Origin: Verrucomicrobiales bacterium
GTDB taxonomy: Bacteria > Verrucomicrobiota > Verrucomicrobiia > Limisphaerales > UBA11320
Direction of reading: 5' to 3'
Assembly: GCA_003452185.1 (NCBI GenBank)
Contig: DMJJ01000199.1
Coordinates: 610-20,388 of the forward strand
DNA: 19,779 nt
Shown here piece after piece: positions 13,812-19,779 of this stretch; the stretch's first letter is position 1; the number at the start of each line of letters is the position of its first letter. Made by a program: the position numbers and the translations under genes. A model generated the notes under the pieces. The model was given only the letters and a program-made list of their open reading frames with translations, had not been told where the DNA came from and made no database searches.

Positions 13812-14786
13812 ATGGCTCAACCCCCTTCCTGGTTCGCCTGCCTGCTGCTGCTTCTCGTCGCAACGGGAGGGGCGGGGCTGGGGGCCGCGCCCCGGCTTGA
13901 GCTCAAGACGGGGGATGTGGTTGCGTTCGTCGGCGGGGCCAACATGGCTGCGGCGGCGGAGTCGGGGCATCTTGAGGCGATTCTCTCGGCGAGGTTTCCG
14001 GGCAGGCAGATTCGCTACCGGAACCTCGCGTGGGAGGCGGACACCGTCCATGCGCAACCGAGGGATTTTAACTTTCCCGGCCTGACGAACCTGCTCTCGC
14101 GGTTCGAGGCGCGGGTGGTGTTCATCGCATTTGGGCAGGCGGAGTCGCTTGAGGGGGAGAGCCGGCTGGGGGCTTTTCGCGAGAGCCTGGCCCGCCTGGC
14201 AGGGGGGATCGCCACAGGCGGGAGGGAAGTGCTTCTTGTGACCCCCGTGCCGTTTGAGACACCGGGAGGGGTGATGCGGGATCTCCGGCCCTTGAATTCA
14301 TCGCTGGCCCGATACGCGGAGGCGATCGCTGATCTCGGCCGCGAGCGGGCGTGGCGGGTGGTCGACCTCTTCACCCGGCTTCGGCAGCGCCCCCCCGGAG
14401 CGGCCTCGCTCACGAGCGACGGCATGCACCTGACGCCGAGAGGGGAGGCGGTAGCGGCGAGGGTGTTCGCGCAGGAACTCGGGTGGGATCCGGTCGATGC
14501 GGGGTTCTCCGAACCCTCGGAGGGTGGCGTCTGGACCGATCCCAGGTGGGAGGGGCTCCGGCAGGCCGTGGTGGCGAAGAACCGCCTCTGGTTCGATTAC
14601 TGGCGCCCGATGAACTGGGCGTTCCTGGGGGGGGACCGGACGGAACAGCCCAGCAGTCGGGATCACCGCGACCCGAAGATCCGGTGGTTCCCCGCCGAGA
14701 TGGAGCGCTTTCAGCCCCTGATCTATTCCGCCGAAGCCCGGATCGATTCGCTCGCAGGGGCTCTCGCGACCCCGCCCACCCCCTAG
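13812..14786 (+). CDS. Secreted SGNH/GDSL-like protein of the PVC type, missing the catalytic serine
   Basis: 324 residues with a signal peptide (SWFACLLLLLVATGGAGLGA, cleavage near residue 25). The usual GDS block reads VVAFVGGANMA at 37-46, so Gly/Ala/Asn take the place of the nucleophile region. Block II is NLAWEADT (71-78), block III is IAFGQAES (105-112) and block V is DGMHLTPRG (203-211), which keeps the Asp-x-x-His. PVC bacteria carry many such proteins beside CxxCH cytochrome-type proteins, and many lack a Ser here, so the protein may bind sugars or an ester rather than cut one. A GAGG box at 13800-13803 stands 8 bases before ATG 13812. The gene lies 10 bp after the methyltransferase and 24 bp before the CxxCH gene, with which it probably works in the periplasm. 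Confidence 0.82.
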   Translation: MAQPPSWFACLLLLLVATGGAGLGAAPRLELKTGDVVAFVGGANMAAAAESGHLEAILSARFPGRQIRYRNLAWEADTVHAQPRDFNFPGLTNLLSRFEARVVFIAFGQAESLEGESRLGAFRESLARLAGGIATGGREVLLVTPVPFETPGGVMRDLRPLNSSLARYAEAIADLGRERAWRVVDLFTRLRQRPPGAASLTSDGMHLTPRGEAVAARVFAQELGWDPVDAGFSEPSEGGVWTDPRWEGLRQAVVAKNRLWFDYWRPMNWAFLGGDRTEQPSSRDHRDPKIRWFPAEMERFQPLIYSAEARIDSLAGALATPPTP

Positions 14787-14810
14787 CTCGAATCGATCCA
14801 GACCAGCCCC

Positions 14811-17780
14811 ATGCGCCTCCGTCGACCTCCAATCCCGCTGCTCGCTGTCGCTCTCATGCTTCCCCCGCGGGGGGCCGCAGCCGACCCCCACGACCCGGCA
14901 ACGGAACTCGCATCGCTTCGGGTGCTGCCCGGGTTCCAGGTGAACCTGTTCGCCTCGGAGAACGAGGGGGTGGTGAAGCCAATCCAGATCCGTTTCGATC
15001 CGCAGGGGCGACTCTGGGTGGCGGGGAGCACGGTGTACCCGCAGATCGAGCCGGGGCAGGCGGCGAACGACAAGATCGTCGTCCTGGAGGATACCGACGG
15101 GGATGGCCGCGCGGACCGATCGACGGTCTTCGCCGACGGGCTCATGGTGCCGACGGGGCTGGAGCTGGGGGATGGCGGGCTTTATGTCGGGCAGGGAAAC
15201 GAGCTTCTCTTCCTCCGGGACACGGACGGGGATGGGCGGGCGGATGAGCGTCGCGTGGTGTTGCGCGGGTTTGGGACGGGGGATGCCCACCAAACCATCA
15301 ACTCATTCACCTGGAGCCCGGGCGGGCAGCTCTTCATGTGCCAGGGGTTGCACGCCTTCTCCCGTGTCGAGACTCCGTGGGGAATCGAAAAACTTCACCA
15401 GGCCGGGGTCTGGCGGCTCGATCCCCGGCGTCTCCACCTGGATCCCTTCCTCGACGAGGCGATGGGGCCTCAGAACCCGTTCGGGATCGCGTTCGATCGG
15501 TGGGGAGCCCCGATTCTCGTCGCGGGGAATGGCGAGGGGGTCTACTTCCTGACCCCGGGCATGACCCGGGCCCACGAGCGTGTGGCGATGAAGGCGCTCT
15601 GGAACACGGGACGCAAGTTCGGAGGGGCCGATTTTGTGGAGAACAGTCATTGGCCCCCGGCCAACCAGGGGGAACTGGTGACGGGGAGCTATTTGAACAA
15701 CTCGGTGTTTCGCTTTCGGCTCGCCCCGGAGGGGGCGGGGTTCCGGGTTGAGGATCTGCCCCCGTTGATCACCTCGACCGACACGAGCTTCCGGGTGGTG
15801 GATGCCCGCTTCGGCCCGGATGGGGCGCTCTATCTTTGCGACTGGTACAACCCGATCATCGGCCACTATCAGGCCTCGTTCCGGCATCCCGACCGGGACA
15901 AGGCCCATGGCCGAATCTGGAGGGTCACGGCGGCGGGCCGCCCCCTGGTGCCATCCCCGTCGCTGGGCGGGCTTGGGGTTCCGGAGCTTCTGGAGCGGCT
16001 TCGGTCGCCGGAGCGATGGACGCGCCAGATGGCGAAGCGCCGGTTGTCGGAGCTTCCGGCGGCGGAGGTCCTTCCCGCCGCGGGGGCCTGGGCGGCGAGG
16101 TTGGGGGGGGGCATGCCGCCCGAGGAGGCGGAGCACGCCCTGCTGGAGGTTGCCGGAGTGTTTGAAGCCCAGGAACAGCCCTCGATGCCATTGGTGGAGC
16201 GGCTTCTCGGAGCCTCCAACCCGCGGGTTCGTGCCTATGGGGCGGGGCTCGCGGGACGCTGGGGGGATCGGCTGACGGGGGTGTTGCCGCTCCTGGCGCG
16301 GGGGGTGAGGAATCGCGACCCGGCGGTCCGCCTCGAGGCCGTGGTTGCCGCGAGCTACCTGGCGGACCCGCAGGCTTTGGAGGTGGTTCTGGGGGTGACG
16401 GAGCATCCGATGGATGGCTTCCTCGACTATGCCGCGGGCCAGGCGATCCGTGTGCTCAAGCCGGCCTGGGGTCCCGCGCTCCGCGAGGGCTCCATCTCAC
16501 TGGGGGCGTCCCCGGCTGCCATCGAGTTTCTGGTGAAGGTCGATCGTTCCCCGGACACCCTCAAGGGGGTGATCCGGCGTCTCGAGGATCCAGCAACGCC
16601 CCGCGCGTCGAGGGAGAGTCTCCTCGGGGTTCTGGCGGAGGTTGGCACGGCCTCGGATCTTGGACTCCTGCTCTCGCCGCCGGGAGCCATGACGGAGGAC
16701 CCGGGGGGACTCCAGGCGCGCGGGTTGGAGCTTCTTGTCGCTTGCGAACGTTCGAGGAAAGTCCACCCCTCCGGGGAACTGGCGGCAGGGCTGGCTCCTG
16801 GGATGGAGTCCAAGGATCCGCGTGTGGTGGCGCAAGCGATCCGCCTCGCAGGTGCATGGTCGCTGGCCCTCTTCCGTGAGAGGGTCGTTCAACTGGCGTC
16901 GGGGGATGGCACCCCTCGGGGGGTGAGACTGGCGGCCATCGAGAGCCTCGGGTTCTACGGCGACGCCGCGCTGCTCGCCCGCCTCGCGGCAGGCGGGGCT
17001 GGGCCGGAGGTTGCGGTCGCGGCGGTGGAGGCGCTGGCGCCGCTCGATCTGCCGGGGGCAGCCCGGGCCGCCGCATCCCTCCTGAGCTCCCCGGTGATGG
17101 AGGGGGAGGCAGGTCGCGTGGTATCGGTTTTCCTGGCCCGGCAGGGGGGGGCTATTGCGTTGGGGGAGGGGTTGATGAAGGGAGCCGGCCGGCCGACGAA
17201 ACGGGCGGCCACCCTCGCGCTGGAGCGGATGACCGGGAGCGGACGGAGCGAGCCCGCTCTTTTGGGCATTCTCAGGAACGCGGCGGGGGTGAATAGCCAG
17301 TCGCGGGAGCTGACGGCGGGGGAGATCCAGCTGCTCGCCCAGGAGGTGGGATCGGAGGGAAATGCCGTGCGGGGAGGGGAGATCTACCGACGGGCCGAGC
17401 TTGGTTGCCAGAACTGTCACGCGATCGGCGGGGTGGGGGGAAGCATCGGTCCGGACCTCGGGGCCCTGGGGACCGCCCAGCGTGTCGACTTCATCATCGG
17501 CGCGGTGTTGTATCCGCAGCGGGAGGTGAAGGAGGGGTTCACGGCATTCGCGATCACCACCCGCACGGGGGACGAGCACCAAGGGTATCTAATCCGGGAG
17601 TCGGCCGAGGAGGTGGTCCTGCGGGATGTGCTGCTTCAACGGGAGGTGCGGGTCCGGAGGGAGGCGATCCAGGAGCGGCGCAAGATCGGGTCGCTCATGC
17701 CCCCGGGGCTCGTCGACGGGCTGACGCGGGGGGAGTTCCGGGACCTGGTGCGGTTCCTCTCGGAGCTCGGGCGACACTAA
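14811..17780 (+). CDS. PVC-type haem-binding CxxCH protein (membrane-bound dehydrogenase-like propeller, HEAT-like repeats, cytochrome c)
   Basis: 989 residues. A signal peptide (RRPPIPLLAVALML, cleavage after about 24) precedes a beta-propeller domain (about 38-380), which begins LRVLPGFQVNLFASE and contains PIQIRFDPQGRLWV, SFTWSPGGQLFMCQGLHAFS and DARFGPDGALYLCDWYNPII, all typical of this family. Two DTDGDGRAD loops (94-102, 137-145) look like calcium sites. Residues about 390-840 are Ala/Leu/Arg-rich HEAT-like repeats. A C-terminal cytochrome c domain has CQNCH (Cys866, Cys869, His870), then GPDLGALG, and SLMPPGL (Met963), which could be the axial Met. The family is presumed to oxidise sugars or similar substrates at the propeller and pass electrons to haem; this is inferred. 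It follows the SGNH-like gene by 24 bp, a pairing common in PVC genomes. Confidence 0.93.
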   Translation: MRLRRPPIPLLAVALMLPPRGAAADPHDPATELASLRVLPGFQVNLFASENEGVVKPIQIRFDPQGRLWVAGSTVYPQIEPGQAANDKIVVLEDTDGDGRADRSTVFADGLMVPTGLELGDGGLYVGQGNELLFLRDTDGDGRADERRVVLRGFGTGDAHQTINSFTWSPGGQLFMCQGLHAFSRVETPWGIEKLHQAGVWRLDPRRLHLDPFLDEAMGPQNPFGIAFDRWGAPILVAGNGEGVYFLTPGMTRAHERVAMKALWNTGRKFGGADFVENSHWPPANQGELVTGSYLNNSVFRFRLAPEGAGFRVEDLPPLITSTDTSFRVVDARFGPDGALYLCDWYNPIIGHYQASFRHPDRDKAHGRIWRVTAAGRPLVPSPSLGGLGVPELLERLRSPERWTRQMAKRRLSELPAAEVLPAAGAWAARLGGGMPPEEAEHALLEVAGVFEAQEQPSMPLVERLLGASNPRVRAYGAGLAGRWGDRLTGVLPLLARGVRNRDPAVRLEAVVAASYLADPQALEVVLGVTEHPMDGFLDYAAGQAIRVLKPAWGPALREGSISLGASPAAIEFLVKVDRSPDTLKGVIRRLEDPATPRASRESLLGVLAEVGTASDLGLLLSPPGAMTEDPGGLQARGLELLVACERSRKVHPSGELAAGLAPGMESKDPRVVAQAIRLAGAWSLALFRERVVQLASGDGTPRGVRLAAIESLGFYGDAALLARLAAGGAGPEVAVAAVEALAPLDLPGAARAAASLLSSPVMEGEAGRVVSVFLARQGGAIALGEGLMKGAGRPTKRAATLALERMTGSGRSEPALLGILRNAAGVNSQSRELTAGEIQLLAQEVGSEGNAVRGGEIYRRAELGCQNCHAIGGVGGSIGPDLGALGTAQRVDFIIGAVLYPQREVKEGFTAFAITTRTGDEHQGYLIRESAEEVVLRDVLLQREVRVRREAIQERRKIGSLMPPGLVDGLTRGEFRDLVRFLSELGRH

Positions 17781-17797
17781 ACCTGGAAGGGAGAATA

Positions 17798-17941
17798 AAA
17801 ACCGCGGATGACGCGGATAGCACGGATTCTGAAGGGGACTTGATGGCGGACCCATTCGCTTCGTGGGGGTGACTTTCCTCGGTGTGGCTTTCGCCTCCCA
17901 ACTTGGCGCACATCCGTGTTCTCCGCGATATCCGTGGTTCT
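17798..17941. repeat. Long palindromic element with 30 bp imperfect arms
   Basis: The left arm 17798-17827 and the reverse complement of the right arm 17912-17941 match at 24 of 30 positions. The left arm has a 9-base rhythm (CGCGGATGA, CGCGGATAG, CACGGATTC), and the right arm has the same in reverse. The 84-base centre codes for nothing recognisable. It sits 17 bp after the CxxCH gene stop and has the same design as the element at 1745-2110 (long arms whose outer ends read AACC), though the arm sequence differs. Confidence 0.75.
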
Positions 17942-17960
17942 TCCACTTCCGTTTCTGCGT

Positions 17961-17992
17961 ACAAAAAGAAGGCGCGGGCCGAAGCCCGCGCC
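17961..17992 (-). terminator. Rho-independent terminator of the P-II/amt operon
   Basis: Read on the minus strand, GGCGCGGGC, loop TTCG, GCCCGCGCC is a perfect 9 bp stem with a stable UUCG tetraloop, followed by TTCTTTTTGT. It lies 45 bp after the amt stop codon. The plus-strand side has only TTTGTT, so it may also weakly stop transcripts coming from the CxxCH gene. Confidence 0.9.
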
Positions 17993-18037
17993 TTTGTTGC
18001 GATCCGGTGCCGGAGAGCGGCGCCGGGTTCCCCAGAA

Positions 18038-19528
18038 TCAGCCGTGGTAGCCCTCTTCCCCGTGTTCGGCGAGGTCGAGGCCCGCGGTCTCGGTCTCTTC
18101 GCTCGGGCGGAGGCCGACCACCGCCTTGACGATGTAGGCGATCACGATGGTGCCGACGATCGCGAGGGCGATGGTGATGGCCATGGCCTTGAGCTGCTCG
18201 AACACCAGCGGCTGCATGCAGGTATCCTTCACGTAGTCCTTGAGGTTCGTGGCGAGGTTGGCGTTCGCAGAGTTGCGGGCCAGGACGCCGGTCAGGAAGG
18301 CCCCGAGGGTCCCGCCGACGGCGTGCACCCCGAAGGTGTCGAGTGCGTCGTCATACCCGAAGATCGGCTTGAGGTAGGAGCAGGCGAGGAAGGGAACCAC
18401 ACCCGCGAGGATCCCGATCACAACGGCGCCGCTGATGGTGATGAACCCGCAGGCCGGGGTGACCACGACCAGCCCGGCGACGGCGCCGGAGCAGAACCCG
18501 AGGATGCTCGGCTTCCCCTTGAGGAGCCATTCCGCGGCGGCCCAGGCGAAGCAGGCGACGGCGGTGGCCATCGTGGTGGTGGTGAACGCGTTGGCGGCCA
18601 CACCGTCCGCGGCCACGGCGGATCCGGCATTGAACCCGTACCATCCGACCCAGAGCATGCCGGTGCCGACCATGCAAAGCACCATGCTGTGGGGCTGCAT
18701 CGGCTGTTTGCCGAAGCCGAGCCGCTTGCCCAGGATGAGGCAGAGGATGAGGGCCGACCATCCCGAGGACATATGCACCACGGTGCCACCGGCGAAGTCG
18801 ATCGCCTTGATCTTCGCGTCAGCGTTCCAGACGCCGTTCATCACCCCGTTGATGCCCCAGACCCAGTGGGCCAGGGGGAAGTAGACCACCACCATCCAGA
18901 GGGCGACGAAGAGGAGGATCGCGGAGAACTTCATCCGCTCGGCGATGGCGCCGACGATCAGCGCCGGGGTGATGATGGCGAACATCATCTGATACATGGA
19001 GAAGACGTTGTGCGAGACCCAGAAGGAGTAGTCCGTGTTCGGGTTGGAGTCGACGCCCTCGAGGAGTGCGTGCTTGAAGCTCCCCCACCAAGGGCCGGCC
19101 CCGTTGGCGAAGACGAAGCTGTAACCGAAGAGCCACCACATGATGGCCACCAGGCCGGTGATCCCGAGGCACTGGGCGAGGACGCTCAGCACGTTCTTCT
19201 TCCGGACCAGGCCGCCGTAGAAGAGGGCCAGGCCGGGGAGGGTCATGAAGAGCACGAGCGCCGCGGAGGTCATCATCCAGGCGTTGTGGCCGGGGCCGGA
19301 TCCGGAGATGTTCGACTTGACGTTGTTCGTGGCGGTATCGGCCTGGCGGGCTGCGTTGTTGATGTACGCCTCCAAGTCGAGAACGCGCTGCTCCAAGGTG
19401 GGATCCTTGGGAGCCGGGGCGGCCGGGGCTGCGGCGGGAGCCGCCGCCGGAGCGTCGGCGGCGCGGAGATGCGTGACGCCAAGCGCCAGCGTCATCATCA
19501 GACTAAGATAAAGAAGGGCTTTTTTCAT
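18038..19528 (-). CDS. amt: Ammonium transporter Amt
   Basis: 496 residues. A signal peptide (MKKALLYLSLMMTLALG...LRAADA) is followed by an Ala/Pro-rich linker (about 24-40) and a short helical stretch (LEQRVLDLEAYINNAARQA) before 11 transmembrane helices; long N-termini like this occur in several bacterial phyla, while E. coli AmtB has only the signal. Key residues are present: Asp244 (AIDFAGGTVVH), and the twin pore histidines His252 (VVHMSSGW) and His402 (FGVHAVGGTLGAF), matching E. coli D160, H168 and H318 with the same D-to-H spacing of eight. GLALFYGGLVRKKNVLS and ITPALIVGAIAERMKF are signature segments. The inner-membrane protein imports ammonium. It lies 59 bp downstream of a P-II gene on the same strand, the usual glnK-amt operon in which P-II plugs the channel when nitrogen is plentiful. 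The terminator follows. Confidence 0.98.
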   Translation of the reverse strand: MKKALLYLSLMMTLALGVTHLRAADAPAAAPAAAPAAPAPKDPTLEQRVLDLEAYINNAARQADTATNNVKSNISGSGPGHNAWMMTSAALVLFMTLPGLALFYGGLVRKKNVLSVLAQCLGITGLVAIMWWLFGYSFVFANGAGPWWGSFKHALLEGVDSNPNTDYSFWVSHNVFSMYQMMFAIITPALIVGAIAERMKFSAILLFVALWMVVVYFPLAHWVWGINGVMNGVWNADAKIKAIDFAGGTVVHMSSGWSALILCLILGKRLGFGKQPMQPHSMVLCMVGTGMLWVGWYGFNAGSAVAADGVAANAFTTTTMATAVACFAWAAAEWLLKGKPSILGFCSGAVAGLVVVTPACGFITISGAVVIGILAGVVPFLACSYLKPIFGYDDALDTFGVHAVGGTLGAFLTGVLARNSANANLATNLKDYVKDTCMQPLVFEQLKAMAITIALAIVGTIVIAYIVKAVVGLRPSEETETAGLDLAEHGEEGYHG

Positions 19529-19587
19529 GCGGTCTTGTATTGGGTGATTTGAGTCGTTTGTTATGGTCGTGGGTTCCTCCCGGTGGG

Positions 19588-19779
19588 TCAGACGGCGGCC
19601 TGCCCCTTCTCCTCGGTGCGAATCCGAATGGCCTCCTCGACGGGGGAGACGAAAATCTTCCCGTCGCCAATCTTCCCGGTCTTGGCAGCCTTGATGATCG
19701 CCGCGACCGCCGAGTTGACCAGATTGTCCCCGATCACAAGCTCCAGCTTGATCTTCGGGAGGAAGTCCACGGTGTATTC
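19588..19779 (-). CDS. glnK: P-II nitrogen regulatory protein (5' part outside window)
   Basis: The last 63 residues of a P-II protein of about 112; the frame is open to the window edge, so the gene begins beyond 19779. It reads EYTVDFLPKIKLELVIGDN and then KTGKIGDGKIFVSPVEEAIR, the P-II C-terminal signature, ending in IRIRTEEKGQAAV. By count, the second visible residue is the Tyr equivalent to E. coli Tyr51, the T-loop site for uridylylation, so the modification site is kept. The apparent start Met at 19770 is an internal GTG (Val53 equivalent). P-II trimers sense 2-oxoglutarate and ATP/ADP, and when next to amt they block the channel. I call it glnK because of its place beside amt. The promoter, perhaps sigma54-dependent, is outside the window. 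Confidence 0.95.
   Translation of the reverse strand, partial: EYTVDFLPKIKLELVIGDNLVNSAVAAIIKAAKTGKIGDGKIFVSPVEEAIRIRTEEKGQAAV

Noticed and set aside
17882..19552. 556-codon open frame on the plus strand antisense to amt
   Set aside because: It is a by-product of GC-rich codon usage; the minus strand encodes an unmistakable Amt with all pore residues, and the plus-strand text is low-complexity Gly/Asp/Glu/His without a domain.
1..19779. CRISPR array, tRNA, rRNA, phage or defence genes
   Set aside because: I saw no regularly spaced short repeats, no tRNA-like cloverleaf with T-loop, no rRNA core sequence, and no recognisable defence or mobile-element protein.

Overview
This high-GC (roughly two thirds G+C) chromosomal window looks like it comes from a member of the Verrucomicrobiota or the wider PVC group. 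The main evidence is the large secreted protein at 14811-17780 (beta-propeller, HEAT-like repeats, then one CxxCH haem motif), paired with an upstream SGNH-like secreted protein, an arrangement characteristic of PVC bacteria. Supporting signs are the MBOAT/SGNH pair, the GH95 and GH13 enzymes, and long palindromic intergenic repeats with arms starting AACC. There are no rRNA, tRNA, CRISPR or phage genes, and no intact transposase.

Layout. (1) 2-1775: the 3' end of an MBOAT O-acyltransferase and a membrane-anchored SGNH protein, probably a polysaccharide O-acetylation pair. (2) 1745-2110: two tandem ~150 bp copies of a palindromic repeat that also encodes the last residues of the SGNH protein. 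(3) 2150-4041: an EamA-type permease converging on a SirB1/transglutaminase-like protein. (4) 4042-6003: a 373 bp gap, then a secreted protein with beta-sandwich modules whose signal peptide lies in another frame, an apparent frameshift. (5) 6077-6922: a small two-helix membrane protein diverging from a double-ACT-domain protein. (6) 6952-10776: a GH13 alpha-amylase-family protein and a secreted GH95 glycosidase, convergent with a 9 bp gap. (7) 10777-11959: a spacer with a perfect 19 bp inverted repeat, then myo-inositol oxygenase. (8) 12084-17780: a tight same-strand run of FmdB-type zinc ribbon, RsmB/NOL1-type rRNA methyltransferase, degenerate SGNH protein and the CxxCH protein. (9) 17781-18037: another palindromic element and a strong terminator. 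(10) 18038-19779, minus strand: Amt ammonium transporter behind a P-II protein cut by the window edge.

How the genes fit together. Region 9-10 is a textbook nitrogen-sensing and ammonium-uptake operon. GH13, GH95 and MIOX point to breakdown of plant or algal polysaccharides and inositol, but they do not form one operon. The degenerate SGNH and CxxCH proteins probably act together in the periplasm. I found no convincing evidence of a wholly new system. The items most worth a second look are the repeat elements, the palindrome upstream of MIOX, the frameshifted secreted protein and the serine-less SGNH protein.
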